The notes: generated from the letters alone by a model not told the origin. 64,000 nucleotides of DNA from JACDEA01 sp963742585 (GCA_963742585.1 CAVUMI010000009.1:1426001-1490000); one strand, 5' to 3'; shown: positions 26,182 through 35,181, counted from the stretch's first letter. Numbers and translations are program-made.

Positions 26182-28344
26182 GTGCGGCAGAAGGTCGAGC
26201 TCCAGATCGAAGGCATGACGTGTACGTCGTGCTCGGCGCGTATCGAGAAGCGCCTCAACGAACTGGATGGCGTCGCCGCGACGGTGAACTTCGCTACCGA
26301 ACAGGCCAGCGTTGAACATCTCGGCGCGGTGACCATTGACCAGCTGATCGAGACGGTCGCCGCGGCCGGCTACCGGGCTGAACCGGTCGAGGACGGCCCT
26401 GCATTGGAGGTGGCGGAACGCGACGGCGATGGTACGCGCAGTTTGCGCCGCCGTGTCCTCGTTTCCGCCGTTCTGACCGTGCCCGTTCTCCTGGTGGCCA
26501 TGGTGCCCGCGCTCGAGTTCGACAACTGGCAGTGGCTATCACTAACGCTGGCGACACCGGTCGTGACATGGGGCGGCCTGCCCTTCCATCGTGCCGCGTG
26601 GTCGAACCTGCGCCACCGCGCCTTGACCATGGACACGCTGATCGCGATCGGTGTCCTCGCGGCCTTCGGGTGGTCGCTCTATGTCCTCTTCGTCGGCGAC
26701 GCCGACATGGATGAGGTCTATCTCGAGGTCGCCTCGGTGGTCACGGTGTTCATCCTGACCGGGCGGTTCCTCGAAGCCCGGGCGAAGCGCCGCGCCGGTG
26801 CGGCTCTCCAGGCATTGCTCGCGCTCGGCGCCAAGGATGTCGGCGTGCTTCGCGACGGCGTCGAACAACGCATCGCCATCGAGGAGTTGGCGGTCGGCGA
26901 CCGCTTCATCGCCCGTCCCGGCGAGAAGATCGCCACCGATGGCGTGGTCGAGGACGGCACCTCTGCCATCGACGCGTCGCTCATCACCGGGGAGGCGATG
27001 CCCGTCGAGGTCGGTCCCGGTGATGATGTTGTCGGCGCCACCGTCAATGCCGGCGGGCGCTTGGTGATACGGGCGACGCGCGTCGGGGGCGACACCGCCT
27101 TGGCGCAGATCGCTCGCCTCGTCCGCGACGCGCAGACCGGCAAGGCCCCCGTACAGCGCCTCGCCGACCGGGTCTCGGCCGTCTTCGTTCCGGCTGTCAT
27201 CCTCCTCGCGGTTGGGACATTGGTGGCGTGGTTGGTCAGCGGGGCGGCGGCGAACGACGCGTTCACCGCGGCGGTCGCGGTGCTGATCATCGCCTGCCCG
27301 TGCGCGCTCGGGTTGGCCACACCGACAGCTCTGCTCGTCGGGACCGGCCGTGGCGCGCAGCTCGGCATCCTCATCAAGGGGCCGGCAGTGCTCGAGTCCA
27401 CGCGGCGGGTCGACACGATCGTCCTCGACAAGACCGGAACGGTCACGAGCGGCGCGATGGCGCTCGTCGATGTCATCACCGCCACCGGTGCGAGCACCGA
27501 CGAGACGCTTCGCCTCGTCGGTGCGGTGGAAGATCACTCCGAGCATCCGGTCGGCCGGGCAATTGCCGCCGAGGCGCGCGGGCGTCTCGGGGCTCTTCCT
27601 CCTGCAGATGAATTCGCAGCCACGGGGGGCCTTGGCGTGCGCGGCGTAGTGGAGAGCCGCGCGGTCGTCGTCGGCCGCGAGGCGTTCGTTGTCGACCTAG
27701 GCCTACGAGTGTCGGACGACCTGGCCGCCGGCCTCCAAGCTGCCGAGCGTCTGGGGCACACTGCGGTCGTTGCCGGCTGGGATGGGGCAGCCCGGGCCGT
27801 GCTGGTGGTCGCCGACACGGTCAAGCCCACTTCGGCCGAAGCGGTGCGCGCGTTCCGAGACCTGGGCCTGCGACCGGTGCTGGTCACCGGCGACAACGAG
27901 GCGACCGCGCGAGCGGTAGCCAGAGAGGTCGGGATCGACGACGTCATCGCCGAGGTACTCCCCGCGGAGAAGGTCGCTGTGGTGCGCCGCTTCCAAGACG
28001 AGGGACGCATCGTCGCCATGGTCGGCGACGGGGTCAATGACGCCGCCGCTTTAGCCCAAGCTGATCTCGGGCTGGCGATGGGCGCGGGCGCTGATGTCGC
28101 CATCGAAGCCAGCGACCTCACGCTTGTTCGCGACGACCTGCGGGCGGCGGCCGACGCCATTCGGCTCTCGCGCCGGACGCTGGCGACGATCAAGGGAAAC
28201 CTGTTCTGGGCCTTCGCCTACAACGTGGCCGCACTGCCCGTGGCCGCCGCCGGGTTGCTCAATCCGATGGTGGCGGGGGCGGCCATGGCCATGTCCAGTG
28301 TGTTCGTCGTATCCAACAGCCTGCGGCTCCGCCGCTTCAAGTAA
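26182..28344 (+). CDS. copA: Copper-translocating P1B-type ATPase
   Basis: About 720 residues. One N-terminal heavy-metal-associated domain with IEGMTCTSCSARIEKRL (CxxC) is followed by membrane helices, actuator loop DASLITGEAMPVEV, the intramembrane metal site IIACPCALGLATPTALL (CPC), the phosphorylated Asp in VLDKTGTVTSGAM, the EHPVGRAI nucleotide-site His-Pro, and hinge MVGDGVNDAAALAQADLG. The last helices carry YNVAALPVAA and MAMSSVFVVSNSLRLR, typical of Cu(I) exporters. The start is GTG 26182 or 26176: no ATG precedes the CxxC, and the promoter predicts a leaderless transcript. csoR follows after 14 bp. Role: copper export from the cytoplasm. Confidence 0.93.
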   Translation: MRQKVELQIEGMTCTSCSARIEKRLNELDGVAATVNFATEQASVEHLGAVTIDQLIETVAAAGYRAEPVEDGPALEVAERDGDGTRSLRRRVLVSAVLTVPVLLVAMVPALEFDNWQWLSLTLATPVVTWGGLPFHRAAWSNLRHRALTMDTLIAIGVLAAFGWSLYVLFVGDADMDEVYLEVASVVTVFILTGRFLEARAKRRAGAALQALLALGAKDVGVLRDGVEQRIAIEELAVGDRFIARPGEKIATDGVVEDGTSAIDASLITGEAMPVEVGPGDDVVGATVNAGGRLVIRATRVGGDTALAQIARLVRDAQTGKAPVQRLADRVSAVFVPAVILLAVGTLVAWLVSGAAANDAFTAAVAVLIIACPCALGLATPTALLVGTGRGAQLGILIKGPAVLESTRRVDTIVLDKTGTVTSGAMALVDVITATGASTDETLRLVGAVEDHSEHPVGRAIAAEARGRLGALPPADEFAATGGLGVRGVVESRAVVVGREAFVVDLGLRVSDDLAAGLQAAERLGHTAVVAGWDGAARAVLVVADTVKPTSAEAVRAFRDLGLRPVLVTGDNEATARAVAREVGIDDVIAEVLPAEKVAVVRRFQDEGRIVAMVGDGVNDAAALAQADLGLAMGAGADVAIEASDLTLVRDDLRAAADAIRLSRRTLATIKGNLFWAFAYNVAALPVAAAGLLNPMVAGAAMAMSSVFVVSNSLRLRRFK

Positions 28345-28358
28345 CGAAGGAGACGCAC

Positions 28359-28631
28359 ATGCGCGGCTACACCATGAACAAGGACGACTACATCAAGCGC
28401 CTCAAGCGCATCGAAGGCCAGATACGCGGTCTCCAGCGAATGGTCGACGAGGACGTGTACTGCATCGACGTCCTCACCCAGGTGAGCGCGGCGACGAAGG
28501 CGCTACAAGGTGTCGCCGTGGGCTTGCTCGACGAACACGTCCGTCACTGCGTACGCCAGGCCGACGCCGATGACGCCGACGCCATGATCACCGAAGCCAC
28601 CCGCGCCATCGAACGCCTCGTCCGCGCCTGA
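28359..28631 (+). CDS. csoR: Copper-sensing repressor, CsoR family
   Basis: 90 residues. The all-helical CsoR fold is clear (KRLKRIEGQIRGLQRMVDE), with copper ligands Cys35 (VYCIDVLTQ), His60 and Cys64 (LDEHVRHCV), the C-x24-H-x3-C spacing of Cu(I) sensors. AAGGAG precedes the ATG. It is co-transcribed with copA and should bind the ATACCC/GGGTAT operator upstream of it, releasing DNA on copper binding. A converging gene follows, separated by a long hairpin. Confidence 0.93.
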   Translation: MRGYTMNKDDYIKRLKRIEGQIRGLQRMVDEDVYCIDVLTQVSAATKALQGVAVGLLDEHVRHCVRQADADDADAMITEATRAIERLVRA

Positions 28632-28650
28632 CATTGCTGACCCCCCCCTT

Positions 28651-28699
28651 ATTCTCGAGGCAATAGCTGTCGTTTTCCGACAGTCATTGCCTCGAGAAT
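28651..28699. terminator. Long bidirectional hairpin between csoR and the M15-like gene
   Basis: Outer arms 28651-28664 (ATTCTCGAGGCAAT) and 28686-28699 are perfect; after a 2-base mismatch an inner 6-bp stem (CTGTCG/CGACAG) closes on TTTTC. The element fills the gap between two convergent genes (stops at 28631 and 28702). Confidence 0.82.
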
Positions 28700-28701
28700 G
28701 A

Positions 28702-29367
28702 CTAGCGGCGTGGAATTCCGGCCAGGTCGATAATCCAGCCGGCGGTCGACAGCACCCAACCCTCGAGCCCCCGCCACCACGTGGTGTGGCCGTCGGCGCC
28801 GGCGACACTGAAGCCGAAGTGAACGTGGTCGCGGTGACAACCCGTGTTGTTCGCGTTCGGATCCGGACAGCCCTGCAGCGGGTAGGTCCGCCAAATGCGG
28901 GTCCGGGATTGCCAGATCTGGTCGAACCAGATGATCTCGACGATCCCGAGCCGTCGCGCTCGCATGTGCGGTATGCCGCCCTCCGGCGCGAGCAGCCACT
29001 CGATGAGTTCGTCCGGTGCCGCCCGCTGTTCGGCGGACGCCCGGGTGCCTTCGGGGGCGATGAACCAGTCCCATGCGCGCTCGGCGTGATGATTCGACGT
29101 GCCGATGTGACTGGGGCTATCGCACGGCGCCCACGCGTCACCCGACGATGTGTGCGGGTAGGTGGCGAGAACCATCGCCCGAAAACCCTCGGTGCCCGGC
29201 CGGCTCGGATCGGACCGACTACACGCGTACGCCGGGTATCTGCCGTAGAGATCGACGGGAACGTCGGTGAAGTCGGGACTTGCGGGTGCTGCAGCAGCAG
29301 GCGGCGCGACGAGCGCCGCCGAGACGAAGGCGATCGCGACGGCGACTACTCCACGACCAGCACTCAC
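28702..29367 (-). CDS. Secreted M15/ARB-07466-like peptidase-domain protein
   Basis: 221 residues from GTG 29367. A signal peptide (VVAVAIAFVSAALVAPPAAA) precedes a domain with TSNHHAERAWDWFIAP and a late GCHRDHVHFGFSVAG, the His/Asp ligand pattern of the M15-type zinc peptidase fold. Four Cys residues outside the cell could form disulfides. These proteins are thought to act on cell-wall peptides, but the Asp-His set here is not identical to VanX/VanY, so activity is unproven. The gene starts one base after the stop of precursor peptide 6, so the peptide and the secreted protein are co-expressed. Confidence 0.72.
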   Translation of the reverse strand: MSAGRGVVAVAIAFVSAALVAPPAAAAPASPDFTDVPVDLYGRYPAYACSRSDPSRPGTEGFRAMVLATYPHTSSGDAWAPCDSPSHIGTSNHHAERAWDWFIAPEGTRASAEQRAAPDELIEWLLAPEGGIPHMRARRLGIVEIIWFDQIWQSRTRIWRTYPLQGCPDPNANNTGCHRDHVHFGFSVAGADGHTTWWRGLEGWVLSTAGWIIDLAGIPRR

Positions 29368-29368
29368 G

Positions 29369-29515
29369 TCACCGTACGTTCGAGATGCTGTTCTTGGCCG
29401 CGTCGTGCTTCGTCTTCATGATGTTGCTGCCGCCGGTGACACCGTCTGCGTCGGCTTCAGCCAGCTCCAGATCCTCAAGTTCGTCCTCGGCGGCTGCGTC
29501 CTTGTCGGCTGTCAT
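29369..29515 (-). CDS. GG-leader precursor peptide 6 (48 aa)
   Basis: GAGGAGGG lies about 5 bp before ATG 29515. The leader (DELEDLELAEADADGVTGG) follows the same pattern as the five other copies. The 19-residue tail, SNIMKTKHDAAKNSISNVR, has neither Cys nor Pro, unlike the rest. It lies 6.4 kb from the exporter gene but keeps the cleavage signature, so I expect it to use the same exporter. It is followed by the M15-like gene after one base. Confidence 0.77.
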   Translation of the reverse strand: MTADKDAAAEDELEDLELAEADADGVTGGSNIMKTKHDAAKNSISNVR

Positions 29516-29561
29516 AGGGCCCTCCTCGTTATGGCGAGGGTACCGCCGGACCCGACCCGTG

Positions 29562-29635
29562 TGGGCGCTAGAGGACTCGAACCTCCGACCTCAGCCGTGT
29601 GAAGGCTGCGCTCTAACCAACTGAGCTAAACGCCC
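29562..29635 (-). tRNA. tRNA-Val (CAC)
   Basis: A 74-base cloverleaf on the minus strand. The acceptor stem GGGCGTT/AGCGCCC has one G-T pair, the D-arm holds AGCTCAGTTGGTTAGAGC, the anticodon stem CAGCC/GGCTG encloses loop TTCACAC (anticodon CAC), and the T-arm contains GGTTCGAGTCC. The discriminator is A and CCA is not encoded. Confidence 0.93.
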
Positions 29636-29683
29636 TAGGAGCGGGACTTTACTCCGAGGGCAATGAGCCTTCGGTTCCTCAAC

Positions 29684-29734
29684 CATTCTTGGCATCTTTG
29701 AGGGCGCTATATGCCGTCAAAGATGCCAAGAATG
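29684..29734. terminator. Perfect 18-bp stem hairpin after the tRNA region
   Basis: Arms 29684-29701 (CATTCTTGGCATCTTTGA) and 29717-29734 are exact reverse complements around a 15-base loop. It lies between the divergent tRNA-Val and response-regulator genes, so it is not at an obvious gene end, and a promoter-associated or leader role is as likely as termination. Apart from this hairpin, 29636-29861 shows nothing recognisable. Confidence 0.65.
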
Positions 29735-29861
29735 CCGGCCGGTTTCGCGACGGGCTACGGCGACGTCAGCGGAGCTGCGGAAGCGACGCCTCGTAATGAC
29801 GTGCGCCTTCGATACGCGCCAAACGGTTCTCGGCCTTTTCTGGAAGGCGTACCCTTCCTCC

Positions 29862-30428
29862 ATGGCCAAGAGCCCTGGAAGTGGGAGCGACCGGCGCCGC
29901 TGGTCCGACGATCTTCGCTTCCGCCCGGGAAACATGCCGCCGCTCTTCGGTGACACCGCCGCGACCCTGATCGTCGACGACGACCAGCTCCTCGCCCAGG
30001 TGGTGGCCGACATCCTCACCGAGGAAGGCTACGAGTGCACCCTCGCAGCCAACGCCGTAGAGGCGCGTGACCGGTTGGCCGAGCGGGACTATGCCTTGGC
30101 GCTGATCGACGTGATGATGCCGGGCGAGTCGGGCCTTGAGTTGGCTACCGACATCCTCGGTTCCCATCCCGATCTCGCCGTGGTCATGGTGACCGCGGTC
30201 GACGACCCGGCAATCGCTGAGCTCGCGCTCGACAGCGGCGCGTACGGCTATGTGGTCAAGCCGTTCCAGGCCAACCAGGTGCTCATCACCGCGGCCAACG
30301 CCGGACGGCGTCGGTGCCTGGAGATCGAGCGCCGCATGTACCAGTCCCGACTCGAGCGGCGGCTCGACGAACAGGCCGCCGACCTCGACGACGCGTTGCT
30401 GCGCCTGAAGGAAAAGGACAAGGAATAG
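29862..30428 (+). CDS. Stand-alone response regulator with C-terminal coiled coil
   Basis: About 188 residues from ATG 29862; ATG 29934 is an alternative that trims a basic N-terminus. The receiver domain is complete: LIVDDDQLLAQVVAD (acidic pair), LALIDVMMPGESG (phosphorylated Asp), MVTAVDD (Thr), YVVKPFQ (Lys). No DNA-binding domain follows; instead a charged helix (RRCLEIERRMYQSRLERRLD to the end) likely forms a coiled coil for dimerisation or partner binding. No histidine kinase lies nearby. The stop overlaps the next small gene (TAGTG). Confidence 0.85.
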   Translation: MAKSPGSGSDRRRWSDDLRFRPGNMPPLFGDTAATLIVDDDQLLAQVVADILTEEGYECTLAANAVEARDRLAERDYALALIDVMMPGESGLELATDILGSHPDLAVVMVTAVDDPAIAELALDSGAYGYVVKPFQANQVLITAANAGRRRCLEIERRMYQSRLERRLDEQAADLDDALLRLKEKDKE

Positions 30429-30601
30429 TGTTCCGCCGCCGCCTGCCGCTCGGTGCCGTGATCTGGATCGTCATCGGGGTCATCGTCGCCGTGAACAACA
30501 ACTTCTTCGATCACCTCGACACGCTCTCGGGGATCCTCTCCGCCGTCCTCGCGGTGGTGCTATGGCCGCTCGTGGCGCTCGACATCCACGTCGCTATCTG
30601 A
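30428..30601 (+). CDS. Small two-helix membrane protein (57 aa)
   Basis: GTG 30428 shares one base with the response-regulator stop. The sequence has two hydrophobic helices (LGAVIWIVIGVIVAVNNNFF; LSAVLAVVLWPLVALDIHV) and a basic start (MFRRRLP). Tight coupling to the regulator suggests a shared process, but no family function is known. It overlaps the convergent gene by 8 bp. Confidence 0.65.
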   Translation: MFRRRLPLGAVIWIVIGVIVAVNNNFFDHLDTLSGILSAVLAVVLWPLVALDIHVAI

Positions 30602-31192
30602 ACGTCGCCACATCCGGCGACGCCGCACGCGCCCGCGCCGACCACACCCGTCCTGCAGGAACCCGCGCCGCCAGCAACTGCACAGCCATACCTGCGATCA
30701 CCAGACCTCGATGCTCGCCGGCGAGCCCGGCCATCTCGTCGCCGTCGGGAACCGCGATGTCGACTCCGGCGAGGCGGGCGCGCCCGCGGCATGCGCGTCG
30801 GCACCACGACCGGTCCATCGGCGCGGTGCTGCAACAAGCGGCCGGGCGCGATGAGTGGACACGGCGATGCCATGGGCGCGACCGCGCACCTCTATCCCGC
30901 GCTCGTGCCAGACCAGCACGGACTCGTCGCCCACGGTCGCCCATGTCAGCGTGCCGATCTCGCCGGGAAAACCCCAATTGCGCCGACCGACCGTTAGCCG
31001 GTCGTGGTTGTCGACCACCATCGTGGTGAACCGCAGCCCAGGTCGCAGACCGATGCGCCCGACCCGGGCGACGCCCAATGCGAGATAGGGCCCCACCGGC
31101 GAGGTGACATAACGCGTCGCGACGACGATCGACCGACCGCCACACCAGGCAACGACCGCCTCTCCCCGCAAGGCCCAGGGCGCGTCGACCAT
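30594..31192 (-). CDS. Acetoacetate decarboxylase-like protein; frameshifted
   Basis: About 198 residues. MVDAPWALRGEAVVAWCGGR is followed by VVATRYVTSPVGPYLALGVA and FTTMVVDNHDRLTVGRRNWG, which fits the acetoacetate-decarboxylase-like fold (the VGRRNWGFPGE loop corresponds to the family's GREIWGxPK region). The Schiff-base Lys of true decarboxylases is not seen: Gly-Glu follows where Pro-Lys would be. A different activity or a binding role is therefore likely. Surplus bases near 30830 and 30790 shift the frame; the last part reads LAGVDIAVPDGDEMAGLAGE and ends at 30594. It is divergent from the glycosyltransferase. Confidence 0.65.
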
Positions 31193-31236
31193 GCCTCGAC
31201 CTTAGAAGCCGCGCAGTCTCCTCAGTCTCTGTCGCC

Positions 31237-32265
31237 GTGCGAATCGCCGTCATCGCGCCCCCGTGGACGCCCGTTCCGCCGCCGCTCTACGGCGGCATCG
31301 AGGTCGTCGTCGACCGCCTCGCCGTTGGCTTCCAGCGCGCCGGCCACGAGGTGCTGCTCTACACGACCGGCGACTCCACCTGCCCGGTGCCCCGCGCGTG
31401 GGCGCTCGAAGTCTCCGAGGGCGAGCGCATCGGCATGGCCGTACCCGAGCTGCGTCACGTGATGCACGCGTACGACACGGTGACGCGACTTCGACATCAT
31501 CCATGACCACACGGTCATGGGGCCGGTGTACGCCGAGCACGTCACCGACCGGCCGGTGATCACCACGATCCACGGTCCGTTCAACGAGGAGCTGACCGAT
31601 CTCTACGAGCGGATCGCCCACCGCGTGCCGATCGTCGCCATCTCGCACGCGCAGCACAAGCCGGTGCCCGCACATCCCGATCGGCCGGGTGATCCACCAC
31701 GGCGTCGACGCCGCTGACTTCCCGATCGGCAGTGGCGAGGGCGGCTATTGCCTGTTCCTCGGCCGGATGTCGCCCGACAAGGGTGCGCACCGCGCCGTGG
31801 TCGCGGCCGAGAAGGCGGGCGTGCCGCTGCGGATGATCGGCAAGATGCGCGAGCCGTGGGAGTTCGAGTACTTCGAGACCTACGTGAAGCCCGAGCTCAG
31901 CGACGACATCCAGTACCTCGGCGAGGTCCCGCACGAGGAGAAGGTCGAGCTACTGGCCAACGCCTCGGCGCTGCTGTTCCCGATTCGGTGGAACGAGCCG
32001 TTCGGCATGGTGATGATCGAAGCCATGGCCTGCGGCACGCCGGTGATCGCGTTCCCTGAGGGCGCGGTGCCCGAGGTGGTCGAGCACGGCCGCACCGGCT
32101 TCATCGTCGACAGACGAGGAAGAGATGGCGGCGGCCATCGGCCGGCTCGGCGAGATCAACCGGGCCGACTGCCGCGCCGCCGTCGAGGGCTACTTCTCCA
32201 CCGAGCGCATGGTCGCCGAACACATCGCCCTCTTCGAAGACATCCTCGCCGCCAGTAGAACCTGA
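31237..32265 (+). CDS. Glycosyltransferase family 4; frameshifted
   Basis: About 340 residues from GTG 31237. The N-terminal Rossmann domain is seen in MRIAVIAPPWTPVPPPLYGG and VVDRLAVGFQRAGHEVLLYT, then HDHTVMGPVYAEH and TTIHGPFNEEL. The C-terminal domain has FLGRMSPDKGAHRAVVAAEK, IQYLGEVPHEEKVELLANAS and the donor-binding ExxGMVMIEAMACGTPVIAFP segment. It transfers a sugar from a nucleotide donor; the acceptor is unknown. Three surplus bases (near 31493, 31670 and 32110) split it. Four bases separate its stop from that of the convergent VOC gene. Confidence 0.87.
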
Positions 32266-32268
32266 GCT

Positions 32269-32624
32269 TCAAGGACAGTAGTTGCACGTGACGGGGTCGC
32301 GACGACGTAGACTGGACGTGGCCATGCCTTGGGCGCCGGAGCGGGGCACCGGGCCTTCGACGATGTCGAGGCTGGCGAAGTCTGTCGGTTCAACGACGAG
32401 GCAGAAGTGGTCGAGGTTCCTGGTGCCTACCGAGTCCGCCGCGGGGGACAAAGTCGATGATCGTGGTGGCGTCGATCCGAGCCGAGGGGAAGAACGCGGT
32501 CCCCGCCCGCCACTCGTCGAGCTGCATCGGCTCGAGCCCCAGCATGTCGCAGTACCACGCCAATCGTCTTCTCGACGTCGGCCACCGCCAACACGATGTG
32601 GTCGAGTCCAGTCACGCGAACCAT
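32269..32624 (-). CDS. VOC/glyoxalase-family protein; frameshifted
   Basis: About 118 residues. It begins MVRVTGLDHIVLAVADVEKT, the standard first strand and metal-ligand His of a vicinal-oxygen-chelate domain. In other frames the complement gives WRAGTAFFPSARIDATTIID, then NLDHFCLVVEPTDFASLDIV and VPRSGAQGMATSS, the second module with its His. At least three frame changes are needed between 32330 and 32560, so the exact C-terminus is unsure. The reaction is unknown. The start is 6 bp from that of the divergent VOC gene. Confidence 0.65.
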
Positions 32625-32630
32625 GCGGAG

Positions 32631-33428
32631 ATGCTAGGCAGTCGCCCCGTGATCGCTGGGGCTGACTTCGACCACGTGGCCGTCGCGGCCGAGCGCTGGG
32701 CCGACGCGTGGCCGCGGTACGTGGGCGAGCTCGGGGGCGTGTGGGTCGCCGGCGGCCCCGACCCGGGGTTCGCGTCGGCCCAGGTGCGCTTCGCCAACGG
32801 CATGCGCCTCGAGGTGCTCGAACCGCACGAGCCCGAGCACAACGACTTCCTGCGCCGCTTCCTCGACCGCAACGGCCCCGGCCCGCATCACTTGACGTTC
32901 AAGGTTCCCGACCTCGCCGACGCGCTCGAGAAGGTTGACGCGGCCGGCTACCGCCCCGTCGGCGTGAACCTCGAACACGCCGGATGGAAAGAGGCGTTCC
33001 TCCATCCGAAGGACGGCCCAGGCGTCGTGATCCAACTCGCGCAGTCGAGCGGCAGCTGGTCAAGCCCGGCGCCCGCCGACCTGCCCGGTGCCCAACCGGC
33101 CCAAACCCGGCGTCGCTCGACCGCGTCATGCACGCGGTCGCCAGCCTCGACGAAGGGCTTTGCCTGTTCCAAGGCCTGCTCGGCGGCACCGACCATCGAC
33201 GCCGGCGAGGACGACGACCGCACGCTGGGTCGAAGTTGGCGTGGCCCGGACCGGGCCGGGTCCGCGTGGCGTCGCCGAGTCCGGCGACGAGCCCGCTCAG
33301 CGAGTGGTTGGGAGATCGGCTCGGGCCGGATCCACCACCTCGCGTTCACGTCGCCGGGCACCGACGGGCCGCACGAGATCGCGCCGGATGACAACTTCGG
33401 CGTACGGCTCCTGCTCTCGCCCGGCTAG
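32631..33428 (+). CDS. VOC/glyoxalase-family protein with two modules; frameshifted at the 3' end
   Basis: About 260 residues, starting at ATG 32631 or GTG 32649 (VIAGADFDHVAVAAERWADA). The first VOC module is intact: FASAQVRFANGMRLEVLEPH, GPGPHHLTFKVPDLADALEK, HAGWKEAFLHPKDGPGVVIQ, with the expected His/Glu ligand positions. A second module follows a proline-rich linker (LDRVMHAVASLDEGLCLFQG in a shifted frame; IHHLAFTSPGTDGPHEIAPD at the end). Frame changes occur between 33070 and 33310. The substrate is unknown. It is divergent from another VOC gene; TAG at 33426-33428 overlaps the MscS stop. Confidence 0.72.
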   Translation: MLGSRPVIAGADFDHVAVAAERWADAWPRYVGELGGVWVAGGPDPGFASAQVRFANGMRLEVLEPHEPEHNDFLRRFLDRNGPGPHHLTFKVPDLADALEKVDAAGYRPVGVNLEHAGWKEAFLHPKDGPGVVIQLAQSSGSWSSPAPADLPGAQPAQTRRRSTASCTRSPASTKGFACSKACSAAPTIDAGEDDDRTLGRSWRGPDRAGSAWRRRVRRRARSASGWEIGSGRIHHLAFTSPGTDGPHEIAPDDNFGVRLLLSPG

Positions 33429-34361
33429 CCTCGGGTGGTGGGGCGGCGGCGGCCCTTGATCGAGCGCGCCGGCGGTGACCACGACGGTCTGACCCGGGCC
33501 CTTGATCGCCCTCACGCTGCAGCCGCTGGCTGATGCGCGTGCGCAGCTCACGCGCCAGCGTGTGCTGCTGGCGGGGCGCCGTCTTGACGACCAGCCGCAA
33601 GGTGACGCCGTCCTTGTCCATTGTCTGCACGCCCCACATCTCGGGCGGTTCGAGGATGGCCTCGGACCACGCCGGATCGGCGCCAAGGCCGTTGGCCTCG
33701 TCGAGGATGGCTGTCGCCGCCTTCTGTACTTCGGCGTCGTACGGAATCAGTCACGTCGATCAACGCCCGCGACCACTCCATCGAGCTGTTGCCGACGCGC
33801 CGGATCTCGCCGTTGGGTACGAACCACACCGTGCCGTCTACCGACCGCAGCCGGGTGACCCGCAGCGTGACGTCCTCAACGGTGCCGGTCGACTCCCCGA
33901 GAGTGACGATGTCGCCGACGCCGTACTGGTCCTCGATGATCACGAAGAGCCCTGAGATGATGTCCTTGACCAGGCTCTGCGCGCCGAAGCCGATGGCCAG
34001 ACCCGGCGATCCCTGCGCCGGCAACAGCGGTGCGAGATTCACACCGAGTTCATCGAGCACCATGAACACGGCGACGGCGAGAGCGAGGCCGCGCACAACG
34101 CTGGCGGCGACGTCTCCGACGGTGTCCACCCGTTGTGCGGCGCGCGGCGCCTGCGTGCGGACCGGTGAGCGGTGGTAGCCGGTGCGAATGAACCGGCGCA
34201 CCGCCTTGCCGGCGACGCGGCCGATGAGCGACGGCTGCCAGCAGGATCAGCACGATCTTGAGTGGCCGCACGAGGATGAACTCGGCCGTCCGCGCCGCGA
34301 AATCGCTCAGGCCGAGCTTGATCAGTAGGTCATAGACGTAACCGTGGTCCGCGGCCAGCAC
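33425..34361 (-). CDS. MscS-family mechanosensitive ion channel; frameshifted
   Basis: About 305 residues from GTG 34361. Helices come first (FAARTAEFILVRPLKIVLIL; VVRGLALAVAVFMVLDELGV), then the pore-helix hallmark SPGLAIGFGAQSLVKDIISG and the beta domain with YGVGDIVTLGESTGTVEDVT and TVWFVPNGEIRRVGNSS. A C-terminal alpha/beta domain follows in other frames (MDKDGVTLRLVVKTAPRQQH). Frame shifts near 34225, 33740 and 33500 are inferred. I place the end at TAG 33425-33427, because one of the three frames there gives a short basic tail, SIKGRRRPTTRG. Role: release of solutes on hypo-osmotic shock. The gene is divergent from modA with 42 bp between. Confidence 0.85.
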
Positions 34362-34403
34362 GGCTACAGCCTCGCGTAAACGCGCCGCTGTACTCTGCCG
34401 TCC

Positions 34404-35181
34404 GTGCCGCCGAAGATCCGCGCCGTCCTCGCGTGTGGCGATCCTCACCGCGCTGGTCGCCTGCGGCAGCGGCCGCGAGAAGGCGCCGTCAATCGAGGTC
34501 CGCGGTCGCCTGACCGTCTTCGCCGCCGCATCTCTGACCGAGGCGTTCAGCGAGGTAAAGGAGACGCTCGAGTCGAAATACAAGGACCTCACGGTGGACA
34601 TCAACTTCGGCGGCTCGGGTGCGCTGGTGACCCAGATCGAACAAGGGGCCCCGGCCGACATCATCGCCACCGCCGATGAGGCGCCCATGCAGAAGCTCGT
34701 CGCCTCGCAACTCGTCCACGGGCCCGATCGTCTTTGCCGGCAACAAGCTCGAAATACTGGTCGGCGCGGGCAACCGCAAGAGCATCAAGGGTCTTGCCGA
34801 TCTGGCTCGTCCCGGGCATCGTGTTCGTGACGACGGACGACACCGTGCCCGCGGGGAAGTACACCGCGCAGATCCTCAAGGCGGCGGGGATCACCGTAAA
34901 TCCGAAGTCCAAGGAGCTCGACGTCAAGGCGGCAGTGACCAAGGTCGTGACCGGTGAGGCCGACGCCACCGTGGCCTACGCCACCGACGTCCTCGCCGTC
35001 GGCGCCAAAGCGCAAGGCGTGCCCGATCCCCGACGAGTAAAACGTGCGTCGCCCGCTACGCGATCGCCATCGTCAAGGCCACCAAGAACCCGCAGCGCGG
35101 CCGCGGCGTTCTTCGCACGCCGTGGTCAGCGGCGCCGGGCGGCCGATCCTCCTCAAGCATGGTTTCGTGGAGCCCTCCTGA
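34404..35181 (+). CDS. modA: Molybdate ABC transporter substrate-binding lipoprotein; frameshifted
   Basis: About 255 residues. The GTG start is followed by a short helix and TALVACGSGREK, a lipobox-like stretch with the acylated Cys. The ModA pattern is clear: LTVFAAASLTEAFSEVKETL, VDINFGGSGALVTQIEQGAP, ADIIATADEAPMQKLV, GPIVFAGNKLEILVGAGNRK and DTVPAGKYTAQILKAAG, ending ILLKHGFVEPS. The Ser residues that contact oxyanion (AAAS, GGSG) are kept. Frame changes lie near 34430, 34715, 34800, 35030 and 35115. It captures molybdate or tungstate outside the membrane for the downstream modBC product. Confidence 0.87.

Noticed and set aside
29684..29734. Insertion-sequence end or attachment site next to the tRNA
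   Set aside because: The hairpin has no transposase or integrase nearby, and no direct repeat of the tRNA 3' end was found in the window.
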